Notes under the pieces: generated by a model | Database searches by the model: none | What the model saw: the letters and a program-made list of their open reading frames with translations, nothing else | What the model was told of the DNA's origin: nothing | Shown here: positions 25,930-36,631 of the stretch, piece by piece | How the letters are laid out: every line of letters starts with the position of its first letter | Numbering within the stretch: position 1 is the stretch's first letter | DNA from: Peteryoungia algae | GTDB taxonomy: Bacteria > Pseudomonadota > Alphaproteobacteria > Rhizobiales > Rhizobiaceae | DNA length: 64,000 nucleotides | Assembly: GCF_030369675.1 (NCBI RefSeq) | Contig: NZ_CP128477.1 | Coordinates: 124,001-188,000 of the forward strand | Direction of reading: 5' to 3' | Program-made: the position numbers and the translations under genes

Positions 25930-27123
25930 ATGCTTTTCGTCCCGCTCTCCTTCCTCGTCGCCCTGTTCCTCGCCATCTTCCTCGTGCGCCTGCTGCGCGA
26001 TGGTCGCGAGGCCTGGGGCACGCATGGCCTCTTCCTCGCGCTGATCGTCATGTATATCGTACAGAGCCTGCTCGTCGGGCTGCGCTGGGGTTACGGCATG
26101 ACGCAGGTCCTCGGCGTCCTGCCGGTGATGGCGAGCCTCATTCCGGCGCTCTCCTTTCTCGCCTTCCGCGATCTCGCCCGCGAGCGGCAGGGTATTGAAC
26201 GCACCGACTGGCCGCATCTCCTCCCGACAGGCCTGATTGTCGCGATCCTGCTGACGGCACGCCTGCCGGTCGGGCTCGGTGTTCCACAGGGTCTGCGCAT
26301 TCCCGTCGATCTCGTCCTGATCGCCACCTTTCTGAGTTATGGCCTGGCGCTGCTCTGGCTCGCCCGCTTCGGCCCCGACGGCCTCGTTGCCGCCCGCCTC
26401 GACGGGGCCTTGCGCTCCTATCGCGCACTTCAGCTGACAGGCCTTGCCCTCATCGCCTCGGCCCTCACCGATGTCGCGATCAGCCTCGACATGGTCTGGT
26501 CCGGTGGCCGCTATTCGCCAATGGTCGTCTCCGCCGCAACCACCCTCATCCTGCTTCTGCTCGGCATTGGCGCCGTCACTGCCGGCCAGGAGGAAACGGG
26601 AGAGGGAGAGGGAGAGGGAGAGGACAGCGATTTGCCGGACCGGCCGGCATTCGGTTCGGATCCGGTCATGTCGGCATCCAGCATGTCATCGGGCGACCGC
26701 GCCAAGGCCGCCGCCTTACCCTCTGCCCTGGCAACGAGAGCCGCAACCGAAGACCATCAGCGCCTCGCCGCGGATCTCGACCGTCTGATGACGGAAAAGC
26801 GCCTCTGGGCAAATCCGGACCTCAACCTTGCCCGTCTCGCCCGCCGGCTTGGCACCCCCGCCCGCGCAGTGTCGGAAGCCGTCAACCGCGTCCACGGCAT
26901 CAGCGTCTCGCATTACGTCAACAACCACCGCATTGCCGAGGCCTGCCGGCTGCTGACCGACACCGACATGCCAATCACCCGGATCCTCTTCGAGGCCGGC
27001 TTCATGACCAAATCCAATTTCAACCGTGAATTCTTGCGCGTGACGGGAGAAAGCCCCACCGACTGGCGCCGGCGGTTATGCCTTCTCCCCGGTGCGGAGA
27101 CGGTGGCACGCAGCGCCGTTTGA
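25930..27123 (+). CDS. AraC-family regulator with a membrane-embedded N-terminus
   Basis: About 397 residues. Seven predicted membrane segments occupy roughly residues 3-230, then an acidic linker with four GE repeats, and a C-terminal AraC DNA-binding domain (about 280-375) with HYVNNHRIAEACRLLTDTD and ILFEAGFMTKSNFNREF. It would sense a signal in or across the membrane and bind DNA directly. ATG at 25930 was chosen because it begins the first membrane helix; upstream in-frame starts are possible. It is divergent from the beta-rich exported protein. Confidence 0.85.
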   Translation: MLFVPLSFLVALFLAIFLVRLLRDGREAWGTHGLFLALIVMYIVQSLLVGLRWGYGMTQVLGVLPVMASLIPALSFLAFRDLARERQGIERTDWPHLLPTGLIVAILLTARLPVGLGVPQGLRIPVDLVLIATFLSYGLALLWLARFGPDGLVAARLDGALRSYRALQLTGLALIASALTDVAISLDMVWSGGRYSPMVVSAATTLILLLLGIGAVTAGQEETGEGEGEGEDSDLPDRPAFGSDPVMSASSMSSGDRAKAAALPSALATRAATEDHQRLAADLDRLMTEKRLWANPDLNLARLARRLGTPARAVSEAVNRVHGISVSHYVNNHRIAEACRLLTDTDMPITRILFEAGFMTKSNFNREFLRVTGESPTDWRRRLCLLPGAETVARSAV

Positions 27124-27301
27124 GGGGGAGCGACGCGCCCAGACGTCGAGACCTGTACGCGCTGTCAGCCGCCCCCTCACTCTGGCTCCCCGGCACGGCT
27201 GAACCTTGGCGATTGCCTCCGCTACGCCTGCGCCTCTGCCTGAGGCGCGACGGTTGCCTGCAGGAGCCGCCTCCATCCCCCGAAAGGGCAGGGCAAGAAC
27301 C

Positions 27302-29158
27302 TCACCGCGAATAGGCCGTGATCACTTCGAGGAACGCATCGCCATACCGTTCCAGCTTCGACTGCCCGATGCCGGAAATGCCGAGCATTTCGTCCTCGTC
27401 CATCGGCCGCTCGGTCGCGAGCGCAATCAGCGTCGTGTCGGGAAAGACCACATAGGGCGGCACGGCCTGTTCGCGGGCAAGCTCCATGCGCCTGGCCCTC
27501 AGGGCCTCGAACAATTCCTGATCCGCCTGGTCGAGGCCCGCCTTGGCCTGGGCAGAGCGCGAGGATTGACCACGCGCCGCCTTGCCCGAGGTCGGCCGGT
27601 CCTTGCGGAAGCGCACCTCGACCTCGCGCTTGAACACGTCCCGCGCCGTCTCCTCGAGCTTCAACGCCCCGAACGCCGTGTGGTCGACCCTGATGTAGCC
27701 GGCCGCCAGCAGCTGGCGGAACACCGATTGCCAGGTTTTCGACGGCAAGTCCTTGCCCGCCCCGAAGACTGGCATGTCGCAGTGGCCGAAGCGTGTCGTC
27801 TTGTCGTTCTCGGTGCCCACGAGCACGTCGATCAGATGCCCGGTGCCGAAGCGCTCGCCGGTGCGATAGATCGCAGCCAGCGCCTTGATCGCAGCCTCCA
27901 GCCCGTCCCAGGTCTCGACGGGTTTCAAACAGGTATCGCAGTTTCCGCAGCCCCCCGCGTGGCGCTCGCCGAAATGCTTGAGGATCGCCTGGCGTCGGCA
28001 GCCCGGCGTCTCGCAGATGGCGAGCAGCGCATTGAGCTTGGCCCGTTCCACCCGCTTGATCTCGTCAGCCGCCTGACCTTCGTCGATCATGCGCCCGCGC
28101 TGGATGACATCGGCCATGCCATAGGCCATCCACACATCCGATGGCAGCCCGTCGCGCCCCGCACGCCCGGTCTCCTGATAATAGGCCTCGACGGAACCCG
28201 GCAGATCGAGATGCGCGACATAGCGCACATTGGGTTTGTCGATGCCCATGCCGAAGGCGACGGTGGCGACGAGGCAGAGTTCTTCTTCCTTCAGGAAGGC
28301 ATCCTGATTGGCGTCGCGCAGCGCCCGGTCCATGCCGGCGTGATAGGGCAGCGCCCGGATTCCCTGATCGTCGAGCCAGGTCGCGATCTCCTCCACCTTG
28401 GCGCGGGAGAGACAATAGACGATGCCGCTCGATCCCTTGTGGCGCGACAGAAACCTCAGCAGCTGCTGGCGCGGCTGATCGCGCTCGACGATCTCATAGG
28501 CAATGTTCGGCCGGTCGAAGGAGGTGGTGAAGACTTCCGCATCGTGCAGGCCCAGCCGCTCGATGATGTCTTCGCGTGTGTGGGGATCGGCCGTGGCGGT
28601 GAGTGCCATGCGCGGCACGCCGGGATAGAGGTCGGTCAGCTTGCCGAGTTCGCGATATTCCGGCCGGAAATCATGCCCCCATTGCGAGACGCAATGCGCC
28701 TCGTCGATGGCAAACAGCGCAATTTCCACGCCTTGCATCATCTCGCGGAAGCCCGGCGTGACGGTCCGTTCCGGCGTCACATAGAGAAAGTCGAGCGCGC
28801 CGCGATCGAGCGCCCGGCGGATCTCTACATATTCCTCGCGGGAAAGCGTCGAATTGAGCGCCGCGGCCCGGACGCCAAGCCCCTTCAGCGCCTGCACCTG
28901 GTCGCGCATCAGGGCGATCAGCGGCGAGACGACCACACCGACGCCCGGCCGGCAAAGCGCCGGCACCTGGAAACACAGGGATTTGCCCGCTCCGGTCGGA
29001 AACAGCACCACGGCGTCCCCACCGGAAACGACATGGGACACCACCTCCGCCTGCCGCCCGCGAAAGGCCGGATAGCCATAAACGCGTTTCAGCACGGACA
29101 GCGGCGTTTCCGGCTCAGGGGCGGAAAACAGCGGATCGGTAAGAGAGTGAGTCGGCAT
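27302..29158 (-). CDS. recQ: ATP-dependent DNA helicase RecQ
   Basis: 618 residues. Walker [13 protein letters not shown], the DEAH box [19 protein letters not shown], motif [12 protein letters not shown], the RecQ zinc-binding cysteines (CETPGC...CGNCDTC, near 365-400) and a C-terminal HRDC domain (about 520-610) are all present. It unwinds DNA in recombinational repair. The frame runs further to 29539 but the ATG at 29158 ([10 protein letters not shown]) fits other RecQ proteins. Two C-terminal regions are well conserved, so the protein is probably complete. Confidence 0.94.
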   Translation of the reverse strand: MPTHSLTDPLFSAPEPETPLSVLKRVYGYPAFRGRQAEVVSHVVSGGDAVVLFPTGAGKSLCFQVPALCRPGVGVVVSPLIALMRDQVQALKGLGVRAAALNSTLSREEYVEIRRALDRGALDFLYVTPERTVTPGFREMMQGVEIALFAIDEAHCVSQWGHDFRPEYRELGKLTDLYPGVPRMALTATADPHTREDIIERLGLHDAEVFTTSFDRPNIAYEIVERDQPRQQLLRFLSRHKGSSGIVYCLSRAKVEEIATWLDDQGIRALPYHAGMDRALRDANQDAFLKEEELCLVATVAFGMGIDKPNVRYVAHLDLPGSVEAYYQETGRAGRDGLPSDVWMAYGMADVIQRGRMIDEGQAADEIKRVERAKLNALLAICETPGCRRQAILKHFGERHAGGCGNCDTCLKPVETWDGLEAAIKALAAIYRTGERFGTGHLIDVLVGTENDKTTRFGHCDMPVFGAGKDLPSKTWQSVFRQLLAAGYIRVDHTAFGALKLEETARDVFKREVEVRFRKDRPTSGKAARGQSSRSAQAKAGLDQADQELFEALRARRMELAREQAVPPYVVFPDTTLIALATERPMDEDEMLGISGIGQSKLERYGDAFLEVITAYSR

Positions 29159-29326
29159 GGCGCCAGATGTAGCCGACGGGGGAGGGGATGACCACCGCTC
29201 GGCAAGGTTTCCCGGTGGAGAAGGCTCCGGCTCCGTCTCGCCAGACCGCATCCTGCTGCTCTTGGGCATCTGGACCCGCGTTTCGCCAAGGGCGCTGGCA
29301 GCGTTCCACGCGGAGTGAGGGAGCCT

Positions 29327-29353
29327 CCACCTCCTCTTCAATCGAGGAGGTGG
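29327..29353. repeat. Palindromic repeat, copy 2 (CCACCTCCTC...GAGGAGGTGG)
   Basis: A perfect 10-bp stem with a 7-nt loop, sharing its core with the element at 22831-22853. It lies between msrB and recQ. Confidence 0.55.
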
Positions 29354-29456
29354 CAGCAAACCGCCGGGTGCGGGGGGGCAGGCTTCATTGTGCCCGGATC
29401 TCACACCGCCCCGGAGGTTCGCGTCGCCCCTTCCTGAGAGGAAGAGGTTCGTTCGC

Positions 29457-29870
29457 TCAGTCGATCGGCGTGAACACCATCGAATGGCCGTTGATGCAGT
29501 AGCGCAGGCCGGTCGGTTTCGGGCCGTCGGGAAAGACATGACCCAGATGGCCGCCGCAATTGGCGCAGCGGATTTCCGTGCGCACCATGCCGAAGGCCGT
29601 GTCGCGGTGTTCGGTCACGGCATCAGGCTTCACCGGCTCGAAATAGCTCGGCCAGCCGCAGCCGGCGTCGAACTTCGTATCGGAGACGAAGAGTGGTTCG
29701 TCGCAGGCGGCACAGTGATAGAGACCCTTCTGGAAATTGTCCCAGTAGGGTCCGGAAAAGGCGCGCTCCGTGCCGTGTTCGCGCAGGATCCGGTATTGCT
29801 CCGGCGTCAGTTGTTCGCGCCATTCGGCGTCGGACTTGACGATCTTCGGGGCAGGGGTGGAAGCGGTCAT
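29457..29870 (-). CDS. msrB: Peptide-methionine (R)-S-oxide reductase MsrB
   Basis: 137 residues. Zinc ligands CAAC (about 53-56) and CANC (about 101-104) and the catalytic Cys in [12 protein letters not shown] (near 126) identify MsrB, which repairs oxidised methionine using thioredoxin. GCGWPSYF and [11 protein letters not shown] are family motifs. AAGGAG precedes the ATG by 6 nt. Confidence 0.95.
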   Translation of the reverse strand: MTASTPAPKIVKSDAEWREQLTPEQYRILREHGTERAFSGPYWDNFQKGLYHCAACDEPLFVSDTKFDAGCGWPSYFEPVKPDAVTEHRDTAFGMVRTEIRCANCGGHLGHVFPDGPKPTGLRYCINGHSMVFTPID

Positions 29871-30184
29871 GATCTACTCCTTGGCAAGGACCGGGCGTCT
29901 AGCGAGCGGCGTGGCAAGCATGGCCCGGCTGGGTTGCACTATAGATAGGGTGCGGGATGTCGACCGGCAATCGCCCCTCGCATGGCTTTGGTCGCCGAAA
30001 GCAGCCTGCGCTTTCACGTCAAACTGATAGACATGCACTGTTTTTGACCGAAACCTGGGTTGACGCGTCCGTGAACCGATAAGGTTCCGTTTTTGCTTGA
30101 GACGAAGGATGGCTTGTCCTAACACACTCGCACCTTGTATCGACTGATGATCGAGACCCGATCCGATACCCACGGGGAGATGGA
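29871..30184. other. Intergenic region before the Mrp operon
   Basis: 314 nt without a supported gene, between divergent msrB and mrpA. It contains a small inverted repeat GAACC-N5-GGTTC at 30073-30087, 98 nt before mrpA, close to a TTGACG (30060-30065). No operator of a known regulator is clear. Confidence 0.4.
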
Positions 30185-32596
30185 ATGCCTGAGATGACGA
30201 GCGACCTGACCTGGGTCGCCATGCTGTTGCCCTTCGCCGCCGCTCTTCTGGCGCCATGGCTCACGGGCCGCCTGGGGGCGAATGCCGCCTGGTTGCTGGC
30301 TCTGGCACCGGCGCTCGCCTTTGCCCATTTCGCAGGCTTCCTGCCCGAGATTGCAGCCGGCGAACGGGTGACCGGCGGTTTCGCCTGGGTCCCCAGCCTC
30401 AATCTCTCCTTTTCCTGGTTTCTCGACGGCCTGTCGCTCACCTTCGCACTGCTGATCACCGGCATCGGCGTGCTGATCGTGCTGTATGCCGGCGGCTACA
30501 TGAAGGGCCATCCGCAGCAGGGCCGCTTCATCGGCTTCATCCTGCTTTTCATGGGCGCCATGCTCGGGCTCGTCGTCTCCGACAGCTTCCTCATGCTCTT
30601 CGTCTTCTGGGAGCTCACCTCGATCACGTCCTTCCTGCTGATCGGCTTCGACCACACGCGGGAGGCCTCGCGTCGGGCCGCCCTGCAGGCGCTGGTCGTC
30701 ACCGGTGGCGGTGGTCTCATCCTGCTTGCCGGCATGATCTTCATCTGGAACATCACCGGCGTCAGCCAGCTCTCGCTGCTGCTCTCGACCGGCGACACCT
30801 TGCGCGAAAGCCCCTTCTATCTCGCAGCCCTTCTCCTGGTGCTCGGCGGGGCCTTCACCAAGTCGGCCCAGTTCCCCTTCCACTTCTGGCTGCCCAACGC
30901 CATGGAAGCGCCGACCCCGGTCTCGGCCTATCTGCACTCGGCGACCATGGTGAAGGCCGGCGTCTATCTCCTGATGCGTCTCAACCCGGTCATGGGCGAA
31001 ACGCCCGCCTGGGAAATCCTGTTGCCCTTCTTCGGCGGGCTCACCCTGCTGGTCGGCTCGGTTCTGGCCGTGCGCCAGACCGATCTGAAGCTGATGCTGG
31101 CCTATACGACGGTGGCCTCGCTCGGCCTGCTGGTCATGCTGACCGGCTTCGGTACCGAACACGCGGTCGAGGCCGCGGTGCTCTATCTGGTTGCCCATTC
31201 GCTGTTCAAGGGCGCGCTCTTCATGGTCGCCGGCGCAATCGACCATGAGGCCGGCACGCGCGACATCACCCGCCTCGGCGGCTTGCGCAAGCTGATGCCG
31301 ATCACCTTTGCCGCCGCCATTCTCGCCGGCGTCTCCATGGCCGGCCTGCCGCCGCTCTTCGGCTTCCTCGCCAAGGAAGAGATCTATTACGCGCTCGCCG
31401 GCGCAAGCCCGCGCGCCATTCTCTTCACCGCAGTCGCCGTGATCGGCAATGCCCTGATGTTCGTCATCGCCTTTGCTGTCGGCCTGAAACCCTTCATCGG
31501 CCGGGAAGGTGACACGCCGAAACACGCCCATGAGGGGCCTGTCCTGCTCTGGCTCGGACCGCTGACGCTCGCCGTCCTGTCGCTCGCAGGCGCACTTTTC
31601 TCCGGCCTTGCGCACCGCTTCATCTCCTCGCCCATGGCAAGCGCCGTGGATGGCGAGGCGCAGGCCGTCACAATCGGCCTCATACCCTCCATCGGTGCGG
31701 CTCTGGCGCTCTCGGTGCTGACCGTCGTCCTCGGCGTCGTCCTTTATCTCGGCCTCGACCGCCTCCGCGCCACGGTCGATCGCCTCGTCACCGGCCTCGG
31801 CGTGAGCCCGGACCGCGGCTTCGACCATTTCATCAGCGGTCTCGTGCGGCTGTCCACCGGGATCACCCGTTTCGTCCAGAACGGCCGCCTTGAAACCTAC
31901 ATCACGCTCACCTTCGTCTTCGTCGCGATCGTGCTTCTGGTCACGCCCGTCGTCTATGGCGAGCTGCCGACGGGTCTCAGCCTGCCATCGGAATTCGACT
32001 TCCACCAAATGGCGATCCTTGCCATTGCCGTCATCGGTGTCATTGCCGTGCTTTCGGCCCAGGACCGCCTGACCGCGATCGTCTGCCTCGGCATCCAGGG
32101 CTTCGCCGTCGCCGTCATCTTCCTGCTCTATGGTGCGCCGGATCTCTCCTTCACCCAGTTCATGGTCGAGACGCTTTCGGTCGTCATCCTGGCGCTGGTC
32201 ATGACGCGGCTCAGGCTCTCGCCCTCGGATCACCGCCCGATCACTGCCCGTCTGCTCGACGGCTCGCTTGCCATTGCCTGTGGCCTCGGCTTCGGCCTGA
32301 TGCTCGCCGCCTCGACCGCCGGCCCCTTCGATGCCTCGCTCTCGGCCTTCTTCGCCGAGCATTCCAAGATCATCGCCCACGGCGCCAATGTGGTGAATGT
32401 CATCATCGTCGACTTCCGCGGTGTCGATACGCTGGGTGAGATCGGCGTCGTCATGATCACCGGCCTCTCCATCCTGGCGCTGATCCGCATTCGGGTCGGT
32501 GCGCCGATCATTCCGACACCGGCTCCCTCCGAGGTCGCGCCCGCGCCGGCGCCGCCCCCTGCATCGTCCAAGACAAAAGGTGCAAAACGCCGATGA
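30185..32596 (+). CDS. mrpA: Mrp-type Na+(K+)/H+ antiporter subunit A
   Basis: 803 residues with some 20 membrane segments. The NuoL-like core (about 1-480; [51 protein letters not shown]) is followed by an MbhD/E-like part (about 590-770). It is the largest subunit of the Mrp (Pha/Mnh) complex that exports monovalent cations in exchange for protons and gives salt and alkaline-pH tolerance. It is separate from subunit B, as in group-1 Mrp systems. It ends in a Pro/Ala/Lys tail. GGGGAGATGGA lies before the ATG. The next start overlaps its end. Confidence 0.95.
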   Translation: MPEMTSDLTWVAMLLPFAAALLAPWLTGRLGANAAWLLALAPALAFAHFAGFLPEIAAGERVTGGFAWVPSLNLSFSWFLDGLSLTFALLITGIGVLIVLYAGGYMKGHPQQGRFIGFILLFMGAMLGLVVSDSFLMLFVFWELTSITSFLLIGFDHTREASRRAALQALVVTGGGGLILLAGMIFIWNITGVSQLSLLLSTGDTLRESPFYLAALLLVLGGAFTKSAQFPFHFWLPNAMEAPTPVSAYLHSATMVKAGVYLLMRLNPVMGETPAWEILLPFFGGLTLLVGSVLAVRQTDLKLMLAYTTVASLGLLVMLTGFGTEHAVEAAVLYLVAHSLFKGALFMVAGAIDHEAGTRDITRLGGLRKLMPITFAAAILAGVSMAGLPPLFGFLAKEEIYYALAGASPRAILFTAVAVIGNALMFVIAFAVGLKPFIGREGDTPKHAHEGPVLLWLGPLTLAVLSLAGALFSGLAHRFISSPMASAVDGEAQAVTIGLIPSIGAALALSVLTVVLGVVLYLGLDRLRATVDRLVTGLGVSPDRGFDHFISGLVRLSTGITRFVQNGRLETYITLTFVFVAIVLLVTPVVYGELPTGLSLPSEFDFHQMAILAIAVIGVIAVLSAQDRLTAIVCLGIQGFAVAVIFLLYGAPDLSFTQFMVETLSVVILALVMTRLRLSPSDHRPITARLLDGSLAIACGLGFGLMLAASTAGPFDASLSAFFAEHSKIIAHGANVVNVIIVDFRGVDTLGEIGVVMITGLSILALIRIRVGAPIIPTPAPSEVAPAPAPPPASSKTKGAKRR

Positions 32597-33012
32597 ACAC
32601 CCTGATCTTCCGCACCTTTGCGCCGTTCCTGACCGTGCTGATGCTGGTCTTCTCGATCTTCGTGCTGTTGCGCGGCCACAATGAACCGGGAGGCGGCTTC
32701 ATCGGCGGCCTGATCGGGGCCGCCGCCTTCGCCATGTATGGCATCGCCTTCGGCGTCCAGGCCGTGCGCCGCGCCATGGTCTTTCATCCGATGTCGGTGG
32801 CGGGCTGCGGCCTTCTGGTCTCGACCTTGTCGGGCGTGATATCGGCCCCCCTCGGCTATCCCTTCATGACCGGCGTCTGGGTCTATCCAAGCCTTGGCGG
32901 CGTCGAAGTTCCGCTCGCGACCGTGATCTCCTTCGACATCGGCGTCTATCTCGTGGTTGTCGGCACATTCGCCTCGATCGCGCTTGCACTCGAAGAAAGG
33001 GATGACGGCTGA
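32593..33012 (+). CDS. mrpB: Mrp antiporter subunit B
   Basis: 139 residues with four membrane segments; [19 protein letters not shown] is the MnhB signature. Overlaps mrpA by 4 nt (ATGA). Confidence 0.94.
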   Translation: MNTLIFRTFAPFLTVLMLVFSIFVLLRGHNEPGGGFIGGLIGAAAFAMYGIAFGVQAVRRAMVFHPMSVAGCGLLVSTLSGVISAPLGYPFMTGVWVYPSLGGVEVPLATVISFDIGVYLVVVGTFASIALALEERDDG

Positions 33013-33389
33013 TGGAAGTCATCTTCGCTCTCGTCGTCGGCATTTTCTTCGCTGCCGCCGTTTATCTCATGCTGTCGAAGAAGGTCATCCGCATCCTCTT
33101 GGGCGTCGTGCTGCTCGGCAATGCCGTCAACATGCTGCTCTTCACCGCTGGCCGCCTGACGCCCGCCATCCCGCCGATCATTCCCGGCGGCGTGGACGTG
33201 CTTCCGCCAGGCACGGCCAATCCGCTGCCGCAGGCCCTCATCCTGACGGCGATTGTCATCTCCTTCTCCTTCTTCTGCTTCCTGCTGGTGCTGACCTACC
33301 GCGCCTACCAGGACCTCGGCACCGACGACACGGATGAGATGCGCGTCGCCGAGCCGAAGGACGAGCCGCTGCCGCCGAGCGGCTACTGA
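33012..33389 (+). CDS. mrpC: Mrp antiporter subunit C (NuoK-like)
   Basis: 125 residues, three membrane segments, with KKVIRILLGVVLLGNAVNML matching the NuoK-like MrpC. The start codon overlaps the mrpB stop by one base. The soluble C-terminus (ADEMRVAEPKDE-type) is acidic. Confidence 0.94.
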   Translation: MEVIFALVVGIFFAAAVYLMLSKKVIRILLGVVLLGNAVNMLLFTAGRLTPAIPPIIPGGVDVLPPGTANPLPQALILTAIVISFSFFCFLLVLTYRAYQDLGTDDTDEMRVAEPKDEPLPPSGY

Positions 33390-33409
33390 GCAGGAGACAC
33401 GAGGACCTT

Positions 33410-34993
33410 ATGGCTGCCCCCACAACGACACCTGCCGACTACGCCGCCGCCTATGTGATGGAGCCGATGACGGCTGCCCACTGGCTCGCGGTCACACCCA
33501 TGGCGCTCTGCATCGCCTTCGGCGCGATCCTGATGATGATCCGCCACCGCACCCACTGGCATCCGCACGTGGCGCTGACGGGACTGGCGCTGCTTGTGCT
33601 CAATGACGTCATGCTCCTGATGAAGGTCGTGGCCGACGGACCCTTGACCATGATGATGGGCCGCTGGCTGCCGCCCTTCGGCATCGCCATCACCGTCGAT
33701 CTGACCGGCGCATTGCTCGCCCTGGCCGCAGCCATCGTCGCCCTGTGCGGTGCGCTCTATGCCCATGTCGAGATCAACAACAGCGGTCGCCGCTACGGCT
33801 TCTATCCGTTGCTGATGCTGCTGATGGCGGGCGTCTCCGGTGCCTTCCTGACCGGCGATATCTTCAACCTCTATGTCTGGTTCGAGGTCCTGCTGATCTC
33901 CTCCTTCGGTCTCTTGATCCTCGGCTCCGAGCGCGAGCAGATCGATGGTGCGCTGAAATATGCGGTTCTGAACCTGATGGCGACGACACTCTTCCTCATC
34001 GGCGTTGCCTATCTCTACGGCATCTTCGGCACGCTCAACATGGCCGACATTGCGATGAAGGTGCCGAATTATGCCGGCACAGCACCGCTGATGACGCTGT
34101 CGGCGCTCTTTGTCCTCGCCTTCGCGATGAAGGCGGCGGCCTTCCCGGTTAATTTCTGGCTGCCGGCCTCCTACCATACCCCGCGCGTCGTGGTGTCGGC
34201 GCTCTTTGCTGGCCTGCTCACCAAGGTCGGTGTCTATGCGCTGTTGCGTGTCATGGTCATGCTCTTTCCCGTCGAGCGCGAGGCCTTGAGCCTCGTCATC
34301 GCCATCGTCGCGGCCCTCACCATGGTCCTCGGCGCCATGGGCGCGCTTGCCCAGAACGACATCCGTCGTTTCCTCGGCTTCGTCGTCATCGCCGGGATCG
34401 GCAACATGATGGCGGGTATCGCGATCGGCAGCAATCTCGCCGTCGGGGCTGCGATCTTCTACGCGCTGCATTCGATCCTGCTGATGACTGCACTCTATCT
34501 CGTTGCCGGCGAGATCGCCCGGATCGGCGGCCACTATCGCCTCGACCGTGTCGCCGGTCTCTGGGCCGTCGCCCCGCTCTTCGGCGCCTTGACGCTGGCG
34601 CTCTTCTTCGCCGCAAGCGGCCTGCCGCCGTTTTCCGGTTTCTGGCCGAAGGCACTTCTGGTCAAGGCCTCGATCGACATCGGCGCCTGGTGGCTTGCAG
34701 CCTCCGTGCTTTTCTCGGGCTTCCTGACCACGATCGCCTTCGGGCGTGTCTTCCTCTTCTCCTTCTGGCGCCCTGTCGCCGTGGCGGGAGAGCCGGAACT
34801 GACGGCCGCACCCGCCATCCAGGTGGGCGCACAGCGCTGGCGCATGGCGCCGATCATCATCCTCACCGGCTTCGTCGTCTGGTTCGGCCTGTTCCCCGAC
34901 AGCCTGATCGTCATCAGCCAGGATGCAGCCTCCGGCCTGCTCGACCCGACGAGCTATATTCGCTCCGTCTTCCCTGAAGGAGGTGCTCGATGA
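33410..34993 (+). CDS. mrpD: Mrp antiporter subunit D (NuoN/M-like)
   Basis: 527 residues, about 14 membrane segments; the motifs YVWFEVLLISSFGLLILG and AAAFPVNFWLPASYHTPR match MrpD. It is one of the two proton-channel-like subunits. GAGACACGAGGACC precedes the ATG; the next gene overlaps by 4 nt. Confidence 0.94.
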   Translation: MAAPTTTPADYAAAYVMEPMTAAHWLAVTPMALCIAFGAILMMIRHRTHWHPHVALTGLALLVLNDVMLLMKVVADGPLTMMMGRWLPPFGIAITVDLTGALLALAAAIVALCGALYAHVEINNSGRRYGFYPLLMLLMAGVSGAFLTGDIFNLYVWFEVLLISSFGLLILGSEREQIDGALKYAVLNLMATTLFLIGVAYLYGIFGTLNMADIAMKVPNYAGTAPLMTLSALFVLAFAMKAAAFPVNFWLPASYHTPRVVVSALFAGLLTKVGVYALLRVMVMLFPVEREALSLVIAIVAALTMVLGAMGALAQNDIRRFLGFVVIAGIGNMMAGIAIGSNLAVGAAIFYALHSILLMTALYLVAGEIARIGGHYRLDRVAGLWAVAPLFGALTLALFFAASGLPPFSGFWPKALLVKASIDIGAWWLAASVLFSGFLTTIAFGRVFLFSFWRPVAVAGEPELTAAPAIQVGAQRWRMAPIIILTGFVVWFGLFPDSLIVISQDAASGLLDPTSYIRSVFPEGGAR

Positions 34994-35463
34994 GCCTTTA
35001 TGCGATCAGTATCCTGATGGCGGTGATCTGGGCCACCGTATCGGGAAGCTTCACGCTCCTGAACTTCCTCTTCGGCTTCGTTCTCTCGATCCTCACGCTC
35101 TATCTCCTGCGCGAGCGCTTCGTCGGGCCCGATTATACCAGCCGCTCACGCCGCATCCTGTCGCTCGTCATGCTCTTCCTGGTCGAACTGGCAAAGTCCG
35201 CCTGGCGCGTGGCGACGCTTGTCCTGCAGCCGAAGATGGATCTGAAGCCCGGCATCTTTGCCTATCCGCTGTCGGTCAAAAGCGACTGGGAGATTTCGCT
35301 GCTTGCCAATCTCATCACGCTGACGCCGGGTACGCTGTCGGTCGATGTCTCCGAGGATCGCCAGACCCTCTATGTGCATGCGCTCGATTGCTCGGATGTC
35401 GAAGCGGCCCGCCGTGACATTGCCGAAGGCTTCGAGAAGAAGATCATGGAGGCCTTTGCCTGA
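34990..35463 (+). CDS. mrpE: Mrp antiporter subunit E
   Basis: 157 residues: two N-terminal membrane segments and a soluble domain with [22 protein letters not shown], the MrpE signature. It overlaps both neighbours (mrpD by 4 nt, mrpF by 1 nt). Confidence 0.93.
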   Translation: MSLYAISILMAVIWATVSGSFTLLNFLFGFVLSILTLYLLRERFVGPDYTSRSRRILSLVMLFLVELAKSAWRVATLVLQPKMDLKPGIFAYPLSVKSDWEISLLANLITLTPGTLSVDVSEDRQTLYVHALDCSDVEAARRDIAEGFEKKIMEAFA

Positions 35464-35894
35464 TGACCCCCGAACTGATCGTCGAATACGCATCGATCGT
35501 GGCCATCGCCATCCTCGTCGTCGCGCTGCTGCTCACCGTCTATCGCGCCGTCGTCGGCCCGACCTTGCCGGATCGCATCGTCGCGCTCGACATGCTGGTC
35601 GGCATCGTCATCGGTTTCATCGCCGTCATCGCTCTCAGAACCGGCTATACGCTGTACATCGACATCGCCATCGCGCTCGGCCTCGTCGGCTTCCTGGCAA
35701 CCGTTGCCTTTGCCCGCTTCGTGCTCGCCCGCGGCTGTGTCGGGGAGGGGGAAGAGATCGAGCCCGGTCCAGCACCTGGCCCGGCGCCGCCCAAACCGGT
35801 GGCCACATCTGCAGCCGGGGCCGCTGCGCCGAAGACGGCCAAACCCCGCAAGACCAGCAAGCCGGCCGCACCGTCCGGCAAGGAGGCCAAATGA
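35463..35894 (+). CDS. mrpF: Mrp antiporter subunit F with an Ala/Pro/Lys-rich tail
   Basis: 143 residues. The first 90 hold three membrane segments and the motif [20 protein letters not shown] of MrpF. A tail of about 50 residues ([12 protein letters not shown], then a basic [11 protein letters not shown] stretch) extends beyond the usual family length. The role of this tail is unknown. Confidence 0.92.
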   Translation: MTPELIVEYASIVAIAILVVALLLTVYRAVVGPTLPDRIVALDMLVGIVIGFIAVIALRTGYTLYIDIAIALGLVGFLATVAFARFVLARGCVGEGEEIEPGPAPGPAPPKPVATSAAGAAAPKTAKPRKTSKPAAPSGKEAK

Positions 35895-36220
35895 TATCGC
35901 TCCTCGCAACGCTCGCAGTTGCCTTCTTGATGATCGCCGGGGCGCTGTTCTCCCTGCTCGCTGCGATCGGTCTCAACCGCCTGCCGGATTTCTACACCCG
36001 CATGCATGCGGCCTCGAAGGCCGGTACGGTGGGCTCGGGCTTGCTTCTGCTCGCCGTCGGTCTGCATGCCGCCGATGGCGCGACCTTTGGGCGATCCCTT
36101 GCGGGTATCGTCTTCTTCATCCTGACGGCCCCGATTTCCGCCCATCTTCTCGCCCGGGCGGCCCACAAGGTCGGCTACAAGCTGTCATCCGTATCGGTAC
36201 GTGACGATATGGTTGGCTAA
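35891..36220 (+). CDS. mrpG: Mrp antiporter subunit G
   Basis: 109 residues with three membrane segments; [21 protein letters not shown] is the MrpG/MnhG signature. ATG at 35891 overlaps the mrpF stop by 4 nt (ATGA). It closes the seven-gene operon, which is complete. Confidence 0.93.
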   Translation: MISLLATLAVAFLMIAGALFSLLAAIGLNRLPDFYTRMHAASKAGTVGSGLLLLAVGLHAADGATFGRSLAGIVFFILTAPISAHLLARAAHKVGYKLSSVSVRDDMVG

Positions 36221-36248
36221 TCGAACTTTTGGTATTGCTGGTTGAGTT

Positions 36249-36268
36249 GGGATTTCTATTGAAATCCC
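36249..36268 (+). terminator. Hairpin after the Mrp operon
   Basis: GGGATTTC and GAAATCCC form a perfect 8-bp stem around TATT, 28 nt after mrpG. No T run follows, so it may be a weak terminator or a 3'-end stabiliser. Confidence 0.45.
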
Positions 36269-36631
36269 TGCGTTCGATTGTGACGCGATTGAGCAAATCG
36301 CCAATAAATAAGTTTTATACCTGTCATATCTAGTAGAAATATCTTGTGGACATTTGCAGCCGGAGTGCTAATTCACAATCAAGAGCGCTGATATGTTGCG
36401 TTCGCGGTCTGTAAGCGAAGTTGAGTTCCGGGTATTGGCATTTGCACAGGCCTTATCTTCGTCAAAGTCGGCGTTGCACAGGGTCGGGCGGTTTTGGGGA
36501 CCGTTTCGGCAAATTTGGTGATCTTTGTCGGGTGTTTTCATCTTCCGTGTCCACTGTCGTCGGCCGGAAGCGCTATAAACTATTGTCTGCGGGGATGGGG
36601 CATCCGCGCAGAAATTGAACAGGAGATGTGA
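36269..36631. other. AT-rich intergenic region upstream of mucR
   Basis: 363 nt with no supported gene. Several AT-rich blocks (for example 36300-36345) and a TATAAA-like box (36574-36579) probably form the mucR promoter. MucR-type proteins often bind AT-rich DNA with T-A steps, including their own promoter, so self-regulation here is likely. Confidence 0.4.

Noticed and set aside
27206-29191. Long plus-strand frame opposite recQ.
   Set aside because: RecQ on the minus strand has all helicase motifs; the opposite frame is Arg/Ala-rich shadow.
30119-32380. Very long minus-strand frame opposite mrpA.
   Set aside because: Composition (Asp/Glu/Gly/His-rich) is typical of an antisense shadow; mrpA on the plus strand is certain.
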